The notes beneath the pieces are model-generated. The model worked only from the letters and a program-made list of their open reading frames with translations. It had not been told where the DNA came from and ran no database searches. Positions 1 through 9,694 of a stretch of DNA of 64,000 nucleotides are shown here, one piece after another (positions within the stretch are counted from its first letter, which is position 1; each line of letters opens with the position of its first letter). Location: positions 434,001 to 498,000 of the forward strand of contig CANMXJ010000001.1 in assembly GCA_947501805.1 (NCBI GenBank). The letters run 5' to 3'. Both the position numbers and the translations under genes were made by a program. The stretch is from an uncultured Sulfitobacter sp. (GTDB taxonomy: Bacteria > Pseudomonadota > Alphaproteobacteria > Rhodobacterales > Rhodobacteraceae).

Positions 1-3000
1 CTGCCGCCGTTGCCCGTTGCCATGTGGCGTCATCACCATCGTGAAGTGCGCGCGCAATCACCTCGCGCAGTTCATGGACAAGGGTCGTCACATTCGGAGC
101 CAGCATCATGCTGTCGTGATCCCCCGGCACTTCGATAATTTCCAGTCGCGGTGCGTATTTGCCCCAGTCATTGTCCTCGAACACATATTCACGCTCGCGG
201 CTGACCCAATTGCCGCCCGTGACCTTGTAATGAAGGTCGAGTGGCGGGCGGAACAATGTCACGGGACCATCCCACTTCCCGGTCCGGTAGCTGCCAACCG
301 CTTGAAGAAAGGCGTTTTGAACCTTGATATTGTTGAATTCCGCACCCGGATTGGCAGGTATATCATCCATGAACCCCGCCCGTTTCTGCTTTTCCCAAGC
401 CCATCGTGCACGTGCCCAATCAACAAAGTAGGCAGGCCCGTTTTCGCGTATTTCAGCCAGCTTGATCTTCGCCTTGTCAGCACGGGTCAGGGACGGGCGT
501 ACCGGCAACGGTGTGTCGAGCAACGCAAGCACACCCACCTCTTGCCCCATAGCGCGCAATTGCTGCGCCATCTCGTAAGCCATAATGCCCCCGCCCGAAT
601 ATCCTGCCAGCAGGTACGGGCCTTGTGCCTGCACCCGTTGGATTTCGCCCAGATAATCGCGGGCGGCCTCTGCGACATTTGTGTGAGGTGCAGTGTCTCC
701 GATCAGCCCGCGCGCCTGAACACCAAACACCCGCCGCTCGCCTGCCAAGGGCAGTGCAAGGTGGCGCAGGTTCAACACGTTTCCAAACATGCCAGCGACA
801 ACAAACAGAGGTACGGCCTCTTTCTGATCACTTTGGTTCAGCGGCACGAGGAACTCGAACTTCTCTGCCGGAACCGATGCGGCGTCCCCTGTCCCAAGCG
901 CGCCCGTATTGCCCGTTTCTGCCGCGATCAAGGCGGCACATTTGGCAATTGTAGGCGCTTCGAACAAAACCGAGATGGGGAACTCTACCTTGAATTCGCG
1001 CTTGACTGTCGCGAACAGGCGCACAGCAATCAGGGAATGGCCGCCAAGATCAAAGAAGCTGTCTTCGACCCCGACCGGGCTGACCCCAAGCAGGTTCTGC
1101 CAAATCTCGGCAAGGCGTTCTTCGATGCCATTGCGCGGGGCCACATAACTGCCATCCAGATCAGGACGTTCAAAGCTTTGGCCAGCACTGCTCTGTTCCT
1201 GCGGCGGTTGATTGGCTTGTGCGATCAGCCCGTCCAGCGGCAAGGACGAGACCATAACCTGCGGGCGGCCCAGCGCAATTGCACGGCGCAACGCTTCGGG
1301 CCCTTCCTCCGCGCGGATGCCTTGGGATACAAGATAGGCAAGGCGTTCTTCGGCAGGACTGCGTGTGGTTTCGTCCTGCGCGGCGTCGTCGAACACAACC
1401 TCGGATGCGGTCAATGGCATGGGAGCAAAACCACCCTCAAGCCTTTTCATCGCAAAATCACTAATCTCGACCAAGACACGGCCATCCGGATCGCAGAGCG
1501 TGACATCAAACCGCACGAACCCGTCACTGCCCCCCCCTTCTGACAGGCGCACCCATGACAGGATTTCTGCAGGCAGCGGCGCATGCACGCGGATTGCCCC
1601 GTAGGACATTGGCACCCAAAGATTTGCGCCGGCATATCCTTTCACAAGATCAATCGCCCAACCTGTTGCAAGGTCCATCAAACCTGGATGCAACAAGAAC
1701 CCCGCCTCAAGATCAGCGGTGACTTCTGCGGGTAAGGCAAGTGTTGCCAACCCCTCGTTGATTCCCAGCGCCGTCCGCTTCAGTACATGCCAACGGGGGC
1801 CAAAATCAAGATGCGCCTCTTGCGGGGATTGCAGACGTGTTGCGGGGGTTGTCTCTGCAACGTCAGGACAGCGGGCTGCAATTGCGGCAACATCAATTTC
1901 ATGCGGTCGCGCATCGGCCATCGGCAACAGCATGCCTTGCGCATGCAGTTGCCAGCCATCCTTGCCCTGCAAGCTGCAATCACTGCGCATCTCGACTGCA
2001 AAACCGTCACCATCGGGGCGCAGTGTGATTTGCATTTCACGTTGCGATGCGGAATCTACGGGCATCGCCCGCAGGAAGTAAAGATCACGGATTTCAAAAT
2101 CACCCATGCCCTGCACCTTGGCCGCTTCAGCCAGCATTTCAATGTAGCCTGTACCCGGCAGTAAGGCCTGACCACCTTTGGTCCGATGCTGATCCAACAC
2201 CCAATCGTTGGCCTGCAAGGGGGCACCAAAGACGGGATCACCCGAGCCATCCGAAGCCACGGACTTGATCAGCGCGGCATCCAGAGTGCGCGGCGGCAAG
2301 ACATCACTTGCGCCGCCACCAAGGGCCGCAGCCGCCATGCCAACATCCGCCCAGACACCCCAATTCACAGCGATCACACGGGTTTTCGCACCGCGCCGCG
2401 CGGCAGCAAAGGCATTGAGAAAGGCGTTTGCGGCGACATAGTCTGTCTGCCCCGCCGCACGTGTCGCAGTCGATGTGGACGAGAACAGCACCAGCAGATC
2501 CAGCGAACCATCCGGCAGCAACTGATCAAGCACCCGCAGGCCTTGAACCTTGGGTGAAAGCACCGCATCCATCTGTGCGTCCGATTTTGCCAGCATCGGC
2601 GCATCGTCCAGTGTACCGGCAGCGTGGATGACCCCTGTCAAACCGCCGTGGCGATTGGCGAGGTCCTGCACCACGCGGCGCATTTGGGCAAGGTTCGCAA
2701 CATCGCCGGTTGCAACTTTGATTTGTCCGCCCCTGGCTGCTGCGAGTTCTTCAAGACGCAACACAGCCTGCATTCGCCGCGCGGAGCGATCTGCATTACC
2801 ATGGCGTTTCATATAGGCGTTCCATGCGCTGCGTTCAGGCATCGCCTCACGCGAAAGCAAAACAACGCAGGCTTTGTGGTGGCGCAGAATATCAGCGGCC
2901 AGCGTCTGGCCGATGCCGCCAAATCCGCCCGTAATCAGGTAGGTGCCATCATCGCGGAAAGCCGCAGTTTCCTGATCTGTCAAAGCGATTCCACGATAGG

Positions 3001-6000
3001 TCATTTCGAACCGCTTTGGACCACGATAAGCCGCGACTGTGTTTGCAGGTGTCGCCAACAGGTCTTCCAGCACGCGATCCGTCAACGACTCTGTGTCGGC
3101 GTGTTCTGCATCAGGTTTGGCAAACCATCCCGTCTTGGCGGGGGCACTCTTGCCGACCGGCTCAAGATCAATCTGTGCGCAGGTCACATCTGGTAATTCG
3201 CGGGCAAAGACACCAACCGGGCCTGTGATCAAAGCCTCTTCGGGGTGCGGCACGGCTTCGTCGCGCACCTGCGTTGAACCGGCGGTAAAAACCGACAAGT
3301 GAAGTGGTTTTTCAATACCTTCTTCGGACAATGACTGGGCAAGCCATGTCAGACTCCAGAAGCCTTGTTCAATGTTGCGATCAAAGACGGACGAGCCGGG
3401 GCGCGGTGGCACATGGTCATCACTCAACCAGAAATGCGCTATGCGATCCGGCAAGGTACCTTGTTCATTCAAAGTGCCAATCAGTTGGTCATATCCCTGA
3501 CGTCCCTGTTCGGCAGCAAGCGTATAGCTGGTGTTGTCCACCTGACCAAAAGCGTCCCCTGCCCGCACAGTCGTTACATGATGCCCTGCATCCCGCAGGC
3601 GATGAATGACGGGACCAGCAACGCCTGCGTCATCCGCAAAGACCAGCCAGGTCAGCGGCGCATCGCCAAGCTCCGTTGTGACATCAAGACCCGTATCTGC
3701 AAAGCGGGGACGCCATGCGGGAACGTAGCCCCAGTCTTTAATATCGTCCCGTCGGGTCAGGACCGGCGCGGCCTTTGCAGCGGCAATCTTGCTTGGTTCG
3801 ATAAAATACTTCGCGCGCTGGAATTGATAGGTTGGCAGGACCACGCGGTTTCGCCGTGCCTCACCCCAAATCTGGCTCCAGTCAGCGGTGTAGCCGCAGG
3901 CCCAAAGCCGACCAATGACCGAGATGAAATACTTGTCATCCGCAATATCCTGATCAACGTGGCGTAGGGTCGACAGGACTTGTGTGGGGGAAACTTCCGG
4001 ATGCATTTGCGCCAAAGCCGAAAGCGCCTTGCCCGGACCAACCTCTAGGTAGATCCGTTTGCGCGGCGCGCTAAGGGTTGTGATGCAATCTGCAAAGTTC
4101 ACACAATTTCGCAACTGGCCAACCCAATAGTCAGGACTGGTGGCTTCATCCGCCGTGATAAGCATCCCCGACCGGTTCGAGACAAAAGGCATGTTCGGCG
4201 CTTGCAGGTCGAGACTGGCAAGGAAGGCGCGATAACGGGCAAGGATTGGCTCTAACATGCGGGAGTGTGCCGCAATGTCGATGGCGATGCGTTGGTATTC
4301 AATATCGGCGGCGCGCAGACGGTCCTGCATTGCGTCAAGCGCGGCTTGCGGGCCGGAAACTGCGATGAGTTCGGGCGCATTGACAGAAGCGATATCAAGG
4401 TCATCGCCAAGCAATGGCTCGATCACTGAAAGTCGGGCGGATATCGACAGCATGCCGCCCGCGGGCACTTCATCAAACAACCGTCCACGCAGCAGAACAA
4501 GATCGATCAGGTTTTCAAACGTCATGCAACCCGCAAGGCAGGCGGCAACATTCTCACCCATGGAATGTCCAACCATTGCGGCGGGCTGTACGCCCCATGA
4601 CATCCAGAGTTTCGCAAGCGCATATTCAACGATTGCAATAAGCGGAAGTTGAACCGAGGGTTTCTTCAGCGTCTGCGTGGCGTCATCGCTTTGATCCACC
4701 TCTGGCAACCAAAGCGCGCGAATATCATAGTCAAGTTGCGGTGAAAGGTGATCAAGACCCCGATCCATCCATTCAGCAAATTCCGGTTCGGTCTCGTAAA
4801 GGTCGCGGGCCATGCCAGCGTATTGCGCACCGCCACCCGGGAACATGAAGACAACCTCGGGATTGTCGCCAAGGCTTTCATGTGTAAAGACGCGGCGTGT
4901 ATCAGCGGCTTCCAGCAACTCTGCCGCTTCGGCATGGGTTTCGCCAACAACAACGCGGCGTTTGTCAAAGGCACGGCGACCGTTTTTGAGCGTATGGGCA
5001 ACATCGGCCAAAGGTTGTTCGGGGTGGTTGCGCAAGTGCATTGCAAGGGCAGCAGTATTAGCATCAAGCGCAGCTTTGGACGCACCGGAAATGACAAGCG
5101 CGTGAAAGGGCCAGTCGCTTTCCTTAGACGCCGGCCGTTTGGGTGCCTCTTCCAGAATCGTATGCGCATTGGTGCCGCCAACGCCCAATGCGTTGACCGC
5201 AGCGCGGCGTGGGGTTTCGCCTGCGACCCAGTTGGTCAAGGCGTCATTCACGCGGAAGGGTGAGCCCTCAAAAGGGATCGCGGGGTTGGGTGCTTCATAC
5301 CCCAGGGACGGTGGGATCTGCTTGTTGTGCAGCGCCAGCGTGGCTTTGGCGAGGCCAGCAACACCTGCCGCTGTATCAAGGTGGCCGATGTTGGTCTTTA
5401 CCGAGCCGATACGGCAGAAATCCGCAGCATCTGTTTCAGCGCGGTAAGCTTCGGTCAGGGCCGCGACTTCAATGGGATCACCAAGGTACGTACCCGTACC
5501 GTGGCATTCAACCATGCCAATGCTCTGCGCAGCAACGCCAGCCGCATCAAGAGCGGCGGCAATGGCTTGGGTCTGGCCATCAACGGAAGGCGCAAGATAG
5601 CCTGCCTTGACAGCCCCGTCATTGTTCACAGCGGAGCCTTTTATCACCGCCCAGATATGATCGCCGTCGGCCATGGCGTCAGATAGGCGGCGCAAGGCCA
5701 CAGCGCCAGCACCTGATCCAAATACCGTGCCTTGGGCGCGGTGGTCAAAGGCGTGGCAATGACCATCCGGTGACAGGATTTCATTTTCCTTGAACTCATA
5801 CCCCCTGCCCTGCGGCAGTTCGATTGTCACGCCCCCGGCCAAAGCCATGTCAATCTCGCCTGTGCGGAGCGCCTGACAGGCATAGTGGATCGCAACCAAT
5901 GATGTGGAACAGGCCGTTTGCAAGTTGATCGACGGGCCCTTGAGGTCAAAGACATGGCTCACGCGGGTCGATAGGAAATCCTTGTCGTTACCGGTATGGC

Positions 6001-6463
6001 GCAGCAGGAACATGCCCACATCATCGACCAGATCAGCATTGGAGCAGATGTTGAAATAGAAATAACTGCCCATCCCGCAACCCGCATAAACCCCGATGGG
6101 GCCAGAGATGGTTTCCGGCGGATGGCCTGCCTGCTCCATCGCCTCCCAAGCCACCTCAAGGAATTTGCGATGTTGCGGATCAAGGATTGCAGCATCTTTG
6201 GGGGAAAAGCCGAAAAAATCCGCATCGAATGTGTCAAACCCATCCAGAACAGCGGCGGCTGGCACATAGTTTTTGCGGGCGATATTTTCGGGACTCTCGC
6301 CCGCATCAAGCAGTTCCTGCTCGCTCAGGCACCGGATAGATTCAACACCGTCACGCAGGTTCGCCCAATAAGCATCAACCCCGTCGGCACCCGGCACATT
6401 GATCCCAAGGCCAATGATCGCAATGTCTTCGCTCTCACCTGAGCGTATCTTCGAGGTGGTCAT
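1..6463 (-). CDS. Type I polyketide synthase, KS-AT-KR-DH-ACP-TE, 3' end outside window
   Basis: A single open frame of at least 2154 codons starts at the ATG at 6463-6461 and is still open at the window edge. It builds a polyketide or modified fatty acyl chain on a tethered carrier protein. Visible in order: ketosynthase (about residues 12-430; Cys185 in TACSTS, His321 in ECHGTGT, His361 in TNIGH); acyltransferase (about 535-810; Ser634 in GHSMG); ketoreductase with a structural N-terminal half (Rossmann GGFGGIG near 1179, Tyr1342); dehydratase hot-dog domain (His1426, Asp1597 in HPGLMD, one extra residue in the usual HxxxGxxxxP motif); acyl carrier domain (Ser1810 in GGHSL); thioesterase (Ser1956 in GYSGG, His2116 in GDHDS). 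Only about 38 residues follow the thioesterase His, so the true C-terminus should lie just outside. There is no enoylreductase. KR lies before DH, the reverse of the common order. Product and substrate are unknown; no other biosynthetic gene is visible in the window. Confidence 0.93.
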   Translation of the reverse strand, partial: MTTSKIRSGESEDIAIIGLGINVPGADGVDAYWANLRDGVESIRCLSEQELLDAGESPENIARKNYVPAAAVLDGFDTFDADFFGFSPKDAAILDPQHRKFLEVAWEAMEQAGHPPETISGPIGVYAGCGMGSYFYFNICSNADLVDDVGMFLLRHTGNDKDFLSTRVSHVFDLKGPSINLQTACSTSLVAIHYACQALRTGEIDMALAGGVTIELPQGRGYEFKENEILSPDGHCHAFDHRAQGTVFGSGAGAVALRRLSDAMADGDHIWAVIKGSAVNNDGAVKAGYLAPSVDGQTQAIAAALDAAGVAAQSIGMVECHGTGTYLGDPIEVAALTEAYRAETDAADFCRIGSVKTNIGHLDTAAGVAGLAKATLALHNKQIPPSLGYEAPNPAIPFEGSPFRVNDALTNWVAGETPRRAAVNALGVGGTNAHTILEEAPKRPASKESDWPFHALVISGASKAALDANTAALAMHLRNHPEQPLADVAHTLKNGRRAFDKRRVVVGETHAEAAELLEAADTRRVFTHESLGDNPEVVFMFPGGGAQYAGMARDLYETEPEFAEWMDRGLDHLSPQLDYDIRALWLPEVDQSDDATQTLKKPSVQLPLIAIVEYALAKLWMSWGVQPAAMVGHSMGENVAACLAGCMTFENLIDLVLLRGRLFDEVPAGGMLSISARLSVIEPLLGDDLDIASVNAPELIAVSGPQAALDAMQDRLRAADIEYQRIAIDIAAHSRMLEPILARYRAFLASLDLQAPNMPFVSNRSGMLITADEATSPDYWVGQLRNCVNFADCITTLSAPRKRIYLEVGPGKALSALAQMHPEVSPTQVLSTLRHVDQDIADDKYFISVIGRLWACGYTADWSQIWGEARRNRVVLPTYQFQRAKYFIEPSKIAAAKAAPVLTRRDDIKDWGYVPAWRPRFADTGLDVTTELGDAPLTWLVFADDAGVAGPVIHRLRDAGHHVTTVRAGDAFGQVDNTSYTLAAEQGRQGYDQLIGTLNEQGTLPDRIAHFWLSDDHVPPRPGSSVFDRNIEQGFWSLTWLAQSLSEEGIEKPLHLSVFTAGSTQVRDEAVPHPEEALITGPVGVFARELPDVTCAQIDLEPVGKSAPAKTGWFAKPDAEHADTESLTDRVLEDLLATPANTVAAYRGPKRFEMTYRGIALTDQETAAFRDDGTYLITGGFGGIGQTLAADILRHHKACVVLLSREAMPERSAWNAYMKRHGNADRSARRMQAVLRLEELAAARGGQIKVATGDVANLAQMRRVVQDLANRHGGLTGVIHAAGTLDDAPMLAKSDAQMDAVLSPKVQGLRVLDQLLPDGSLDLLVLFSSTSTATRAAGQTDYVAANAFLNAFAAARRGAKTRVIAVNWGVWADVGMAAAALGGGASDVLPPRTLDAALIKSVASDGSGDPVFGAPLQANDWVLDQHRTKGGQALLPGTGYIEMLAEAAKVQGMGDFEIRDLYFLRAMPVDSASQREMQITLRPDGDGFAVEMRSDCSLQGKDGWQLHAQGMLLPMADARPHEIDVAAIAARCPDVAETTPATRLQSPQEAHLDFGPRWHVLKRTALGINEGLATLALPAEVTADLEAGFLLHPGLMDLATGWAIDLVKGYAGANLWVPMSYGAIRVHAPLPAEILSWVRLSEGGGSDGFVRFDVTLCDPDGRVLVEISDFAMKRLEGGFAPMPLTASEVVFDDAAQDETTRSPAEERLAYLVSQGIRAEEGPEALRRAIALGRPQVMVSSLPLDGLIAQANQPPQEQSSAGQSFERPDLDGSYVAPRNGIEERLAEIWQNLLGVSPVGVEDSFFDLGGHSLIAVRLFATVKREFKVEFPISVLFEAPTIAKCAALIAAETGNTGALGTGDAASVPAEKFEFLVPLNQSDQKEAVPLFVVAGMFGNVLNLRHLALPLAGERRVFGVQARGLIGDTAPHTNVAEAARDYLGEIQRVQAQGPYLLAGYSGGGIMAYEMAQQLRAMGQEVGVLALLDTPLPVRPSLTRADKAKIKLAEIRENGPAYFVDWARARWAWEKQKRAGFMDDIPANPGAEFNNIKVQNAFLQAVGSYRTGKWDGPVTLFRPPLDLHYKVTGGNWVSREREYVFEDNDWGKYAPRLEIIEVPGDHDSMMLAPNVTTLVHELREVIARALHDGDDATWQRATAA

Positions 6464-6952
6464 ATATTCAAATCATCCCGTTGCCGGATTGTTCCGGAGA
6501 TGAATCCCCATGGTCTACTTAAGCAATGCCGCGCAGGACTACAGGCTAATCTGGGCATTTTTATGCCATTTCGAAATAGTGGCGGCGGAATCGTCTTGTT
6601 TTAAGTAATGCGTGTTTCATTGATTTTAGAGAATATCACAACAATCCAGCCACGGCAGGGGGATTTTTGCCGCAATAGTAACAATCACTTCTTACAAGGT
6701 AACGGCCGGTCCATTACGGTCAGGTGACTGCGTGCCGCAATGACAAATAGTTGGCGTCACCCTCAATTCCAGCTCACCTGAAAAGGCTTTCTTTGACTGC
6801 CAACGCCGCGTCAACGGATCTTGGCGGTGGGTAAGCCGGTGCCAATCCCGAAAACGCATCGCGGTTTTCGACCAGTCACATCCCATCAACCTTTTGTTGC
6901 CCGCCTGCCTTGCACGCCACCAAGACCATTTCCTCAAATCCGGCCAAAACAA
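6464..6952. other. Divergent intergenic region upstream of the PKS
   Basis: About 490 bp without a convincing gene. It must hold the promoter of the PKS (leftward). A small stem GGCAT-tttt-ATGCC is visible at 6554-6567. Short open frames here have no ribosome binding sites or recognisable domains. The part near 6540-6660 is visibly AT-richer than the genes around it. Confidence 0.5.
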
Positions 6953-6999
6953 ACCTTTTGGTATGTTTTTCTTGAATCATCCATACAAAAAGGTATGCT
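6953..6999 (+). promoter_or_regulatory. Promoter with inverted-repeat operator for the TetR operon
   Basis: Two half-sites, ACCTTTTGGTATG at 6953-6965 and CATACAAAAAGGT at 6982-6994, form a near-perfect inverted repeat (one mismatch in 13). The right half overlaps a sigma-70-like promoter: TTGAAT at 6972-6977, a 16-bp spacer, and TATGCT at 6994-6999. A repressor bound here would block RNA polymerase. The gene controlled encodes a membrane protein followed by a TetR regulator, so autoregulation is the natural inference. A good Shine-Dalgarno AGGAG (7011-7015) sits 8 bp before the ATG at 7024. Confidence 0.65.
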
Positions 7000-7023
7000 A
7001 CCGTTAAACAAGGAGATATCCAT

Positions 7024-7395
7024 ATGAACACACTATATTTTTCGGCCGCGGGGGCATTAGCGGCGATCTGGTTGATCGTCCATCTTTTTCTCGGGGGCCG
7101 CCAGATTGCGGGACCGTTCATGAATGCAACTGCGCTTGACCCAATAATCCGCCACATGCAGTATTTATGTTGGCATTTCACGTCAGTCGCTATCGCATGT
7201 ATGGCTGCATTCTTTGCTTGGACCGTCCTTTCTGGTGATCCGGCACTGGCAACCGCCGGAACGGTTCTTGCTTCGGGATTTTTTCTGGTTGGCGTCGGTC
7301 TTGTTGTGTTGATGAAAGAAAATCACTTCACCCTACCGCAGGGCTGGTTGTTTCTGCCGGTCGCCGTTTTGGGAATCCTGGGTCATATCGCATGA
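7024..7395 (+). CDS. Small four-helix inner-membrane protein
   Basis: 123 residues, almost wholly hydrophobic, with four likely membrane spans (about residues 3-25, 43-65, 70-95 and 103-121). The short polar loop after span 1 contains GGRQIAGPF. I do not recognise a named family. The gene starts at the ATG at 7024 behind AGGAG and shares ATGA with the following tetR gene, so the two are translationally coupled. By analogy with other tetR-coupled membrane proteins it may take part in a response to a small molecule or membrane stress, but that is inference. Confidence 0.8.
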   Translation: MNTLYFSAAGALAAIWLIVHLFLGGRQIAGPFMNATALDPIIRHMQYLCWHFTSVAIACMAAFFAWTVLSGDPALATAGTVLASGFFLVGVGLVVLMKENHFTLPQGWLFLPVAVLGILGHIA

Positions 7396-7952
7396 AAAGG
7401 CGTCGCTTTACCAAAAAGGACTGGTTGCGTCATGGCTTGGCAGAGCTTTCTGCCATAGGTGCCGAAGCGGTCAAGCTTGAGGCAATCTGCAAATCTGCCG
7501 GTCTGACGCGCGGCTCCTTTTATCATCATTTCGATGACCATGAAGCCTATCTAACAGAGCTCGCTGCGCAATGGTTTGAGACGCAAACAAGTGCAATTGC
7601 CAGCGAAATCGACCCGTCTACATCGGTTATTACGCAAAGCGAAACACTTACCCAAGCTGCTTTGGCAATTGACTACCGACTTGAACTTGGCATTCGCGAA
7701 CTCGGCCGCAGATTGCCAGCGGTAGCGGATATAGTCCGTCACGCAGACGCACGTCGACTGGCTGTCCTAAGCGATCTTTATCAGAGGCGCTACGGCTTAG
7801 ACAAAGAAGATGCCGCGACATTTGCCTATCTGGAATACGCGACATTCAGCGGTATCATCCTGCTTGATCCCAACATCGACGAAGCGCGGCAAAGAACGCT
7901 TGCGGCGTTCTATGACGCGACCGTTGCGAAATCTTTGGGTCGGGAAAACTGA
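7392..7952 (+). CDS. TetR/AcrR family transcriptional regulator
   Basis: 186 residues. The N-terminal helix-turn-helix is clear at about residues 25-57 (VKLEAICKSAGLTRGSFYHHF), the classic TetR recognition helix with the SFYHHF ending. The rest is a helical ligand-binding and dimerisation domain with no recognisable ligand signature. It overlaps the upstream membrane-protein gene by ATGA. The inverted repeat at 6953-6994 is the likely operator, making this a two-gene autoregulated unit. It ends about 100 bp from the convergent polysaccharide polymerase gene. Confidence 0.9.
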   Translation: MKRRRFTKKDWLRHGLAELSAIGAEAVKLEAICKSAGLTRGSFYHHFDDHEAYLTELAAQWFETQTSAIASEIDPSTSVITQSETLTQAALAIDYRLELGIRELGRRLPAVADIVRHADARRLAVLSDLYQRRYGLDKEDAATFAYLEYATFSGIILLDPNIDEARQRTLAAFYDATVAKSLGREN

Positions 7953-8058
7953 GATGCGGCGGCTGATAGCATCCCAATGGGAACGAAAGGTTGCATGGCA
8001 GCTGTCACGCGCAAGCGAAACAGGGGTTAAGTGAAATGTGTGCGGTGGCGAGACGATC

Positions 8059-9516
8059 CTAGAGGACTGTCCGCTTGCCTTCCGGTAGCTCTGAAGTGGC
8101 AATTGCACTGCCCGATAGCGCAAATCGGGGAGATGAGACCGGTCTTGGCATGCGTTTTTCCGCGTGACCGAGGATAGCCCCGGCTGTCAGCCAGGTCAGT
8201 GGTGTTAAAGTGGCATTCAATAGCATGTCAATCATCGTGATCGCCAGAATGAGGCAGAGAGGTGCAACATAGGGCGACAATTCGGTTCCGGCAGCACGAT
8301 ACAATGACCGCCACATCAGCCCGAGGGGCAGTGCCAGAAGGCCAAATTCGCAGATATAGCCAAGCCAGCCGAAAGTCCCGAAGATAATGATCCACCGGCC
8401 GTCGGGGATCGACAGAATTTCACCGGTTTCTGCGTCCCGGATCAAACTGCGCCCCCAGCCGCCCCAGCCAAAGAACGGTTTTTCCGCAGCGCGGGCAAGC
8501 AGTTGTTCTTCGTTGTCGAAACGGTAGCCAAGGGATTGGGCACGGTCCGCGCTGATTGCCTCGGCTTGAGCCAAAATCGCGTCCAACGGGATCAGCTGGA
8601 AATTACGCAGCATCGGGTATGCGACGGCAATCAAGGCAAAAAGAGCAGCGATCCGGATCTGCCAGCTTGCAGGCGTAAACAGCACCAGCGGCGTCAGCGC
8701 CAACCCGTATGCCAGAGACGCGAAGCTTTTGCACAACATCAACAGCACGCCAAGATAGGCAACCAATAATAGCGCTTTCCACCGATCTATTGCCGGTGTC
8801 GTGCGCGCCAATGCGGCCGCAGACATCAATGCAATGCAAACAAACAACGCCAGCCACAGCCCGTGTGGCAGGAACACAATGGGGCGAAAGCCCCCCGCCC
8901 GCATCGTCTGTGCAAACGAATGCTGGAAGTAACCGTAAGTCCAGACGTTCATCTGAGGGCTGAACCGGATTTCGATCAGCGACGGCACCGAATAAATGAG
9001 TGCCCCTACCATAAACGCCAACAGAATCTCACGCAGACCGTCCTCTGAGGCGAGGAATTGGCGCGCCAGCAGGAACGGCACGACAGTTAACATCTGCGCA
9101 ATCAGAACCGAACCGATATCGCGGATGGACTGGCCGGGCAGTTGATCCACCATAAAGACAATGGGATCAGCGTTGCGCAAGATTTCAAAGTTAATCGGAT
9201 CACTGTTGGTCAAAACTGTTGGAATCGCGCTCAGGATCAATCCGGCAACAAGAAATTGCGCCAAGCGGGACTCTGGCCAAAGACGCACTTTCTGCTTCAT
9301 CGCAAAGACCATAATGAACAGCACCGAAAGGTTCGGGATGGACACTTTGTCCATTGCTGGCACCAGCGGCAGGTTAAATTCGGTCAGTGGTGGCAAGAAC
9401 AGATACCCGCCCAAGACCGACCAGATCAGCGCCCGTTCTACCTTTTGGGTGCGAAACAGCACTAGACAAACCACCGGCCAGACGGCCAGCATCAGATATG
9501 CCAGTGCGTTTCCCAT
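8059..9516 (-). CDS. O-antigen ligase/polymerase-like polysaccharide membrane protein
   Basis: 485 residues with about ten to twelve predicted membrane spans and one long periplasmic loop late in the protein, the layout of Wzy polymerases and WaaL ligases. The FFGWGGWGRS stretch in that loop resembles the conserved G-W-G segment seen before the last helices of exopolysaccharide polymerases. It would join sugar repeat units, or transfer glycan, at the outer face of the inner membrane. It is divergent from a WecG/TagA transferase gene, and two further glycosyltransferases follow, so an exopolysaccharide or capsule role is likely. Polymerase and ligase cannot be told apart from sequence alone. 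Confidence 0.78.
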   Translation of the reverse strand: MGNALAYLMLAVWPVVCLVLFRTQKVERALIWSVLGGYLFLPPLTEFNLPLVPAMDKVSIPNLSVLFIMVFAMKQKVRLWPESRLAQFLVAGLILSAIPTVLTNSDPINFEILRNADPIVFMVDQLPGQSIRDIGSVLIAQMLTVVPFLLARQFLASEDGLREILLAFMVGALIYSVPSLIEIRFSPQMNVWTYGYFQHSFAQTMRAGGFRPIVFLPHGLWLALFVCIALMSAAALARTTPAIDRWKALLLVAYLGVLLMLCKSFASLAYGLALTPLVLFTPASWQIRIAALFALIAVAYPMLRNFQLIPLDAILAQAEAISADRAQSLGYRFDNEEQLLARAAEKPFFGWGGWGRSLIRDAETGEILSIPDGRWIIIFGTFGWLGYICEFGLLALPLGLMWRSLYRAAGTELSPYVAPLCLILAITMIDMLLNATLTPLTWLTAGAILGHAEKRMPRPVSSPRFALSGSAIATSELPEGKRTVL

Positions 9517-9694
9517 GAACGTCCTTTATGCAGTGTGATACGTCGGGCATGAAATTAGCACTTGGCCCGGACCCTGTCATCCCGTTAGGTTTGAAGCGGG
9601 ATACTAGAGTCAAAGACTGAATTTCGATCAAGGCACTGTATTACATGAAAAATAACGTGCATCGCGCAGGCAAGTGCAGCCAATCAGCAACAGG

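Noticed and set aside
17..1543. Long plus-strand frame (508 codons) inside the PKS
   Set aside because: It is antisense to the thioesterase, carrier and part of the dehydratase domains, whose catalytic residues are intact on the other strand; no domain is seen in it.
6692..6952. Minus-strand frame of 86 codons upstream of the PKS
   Set aside because: No ribosome binding site, odd composition and no recognisable domain.
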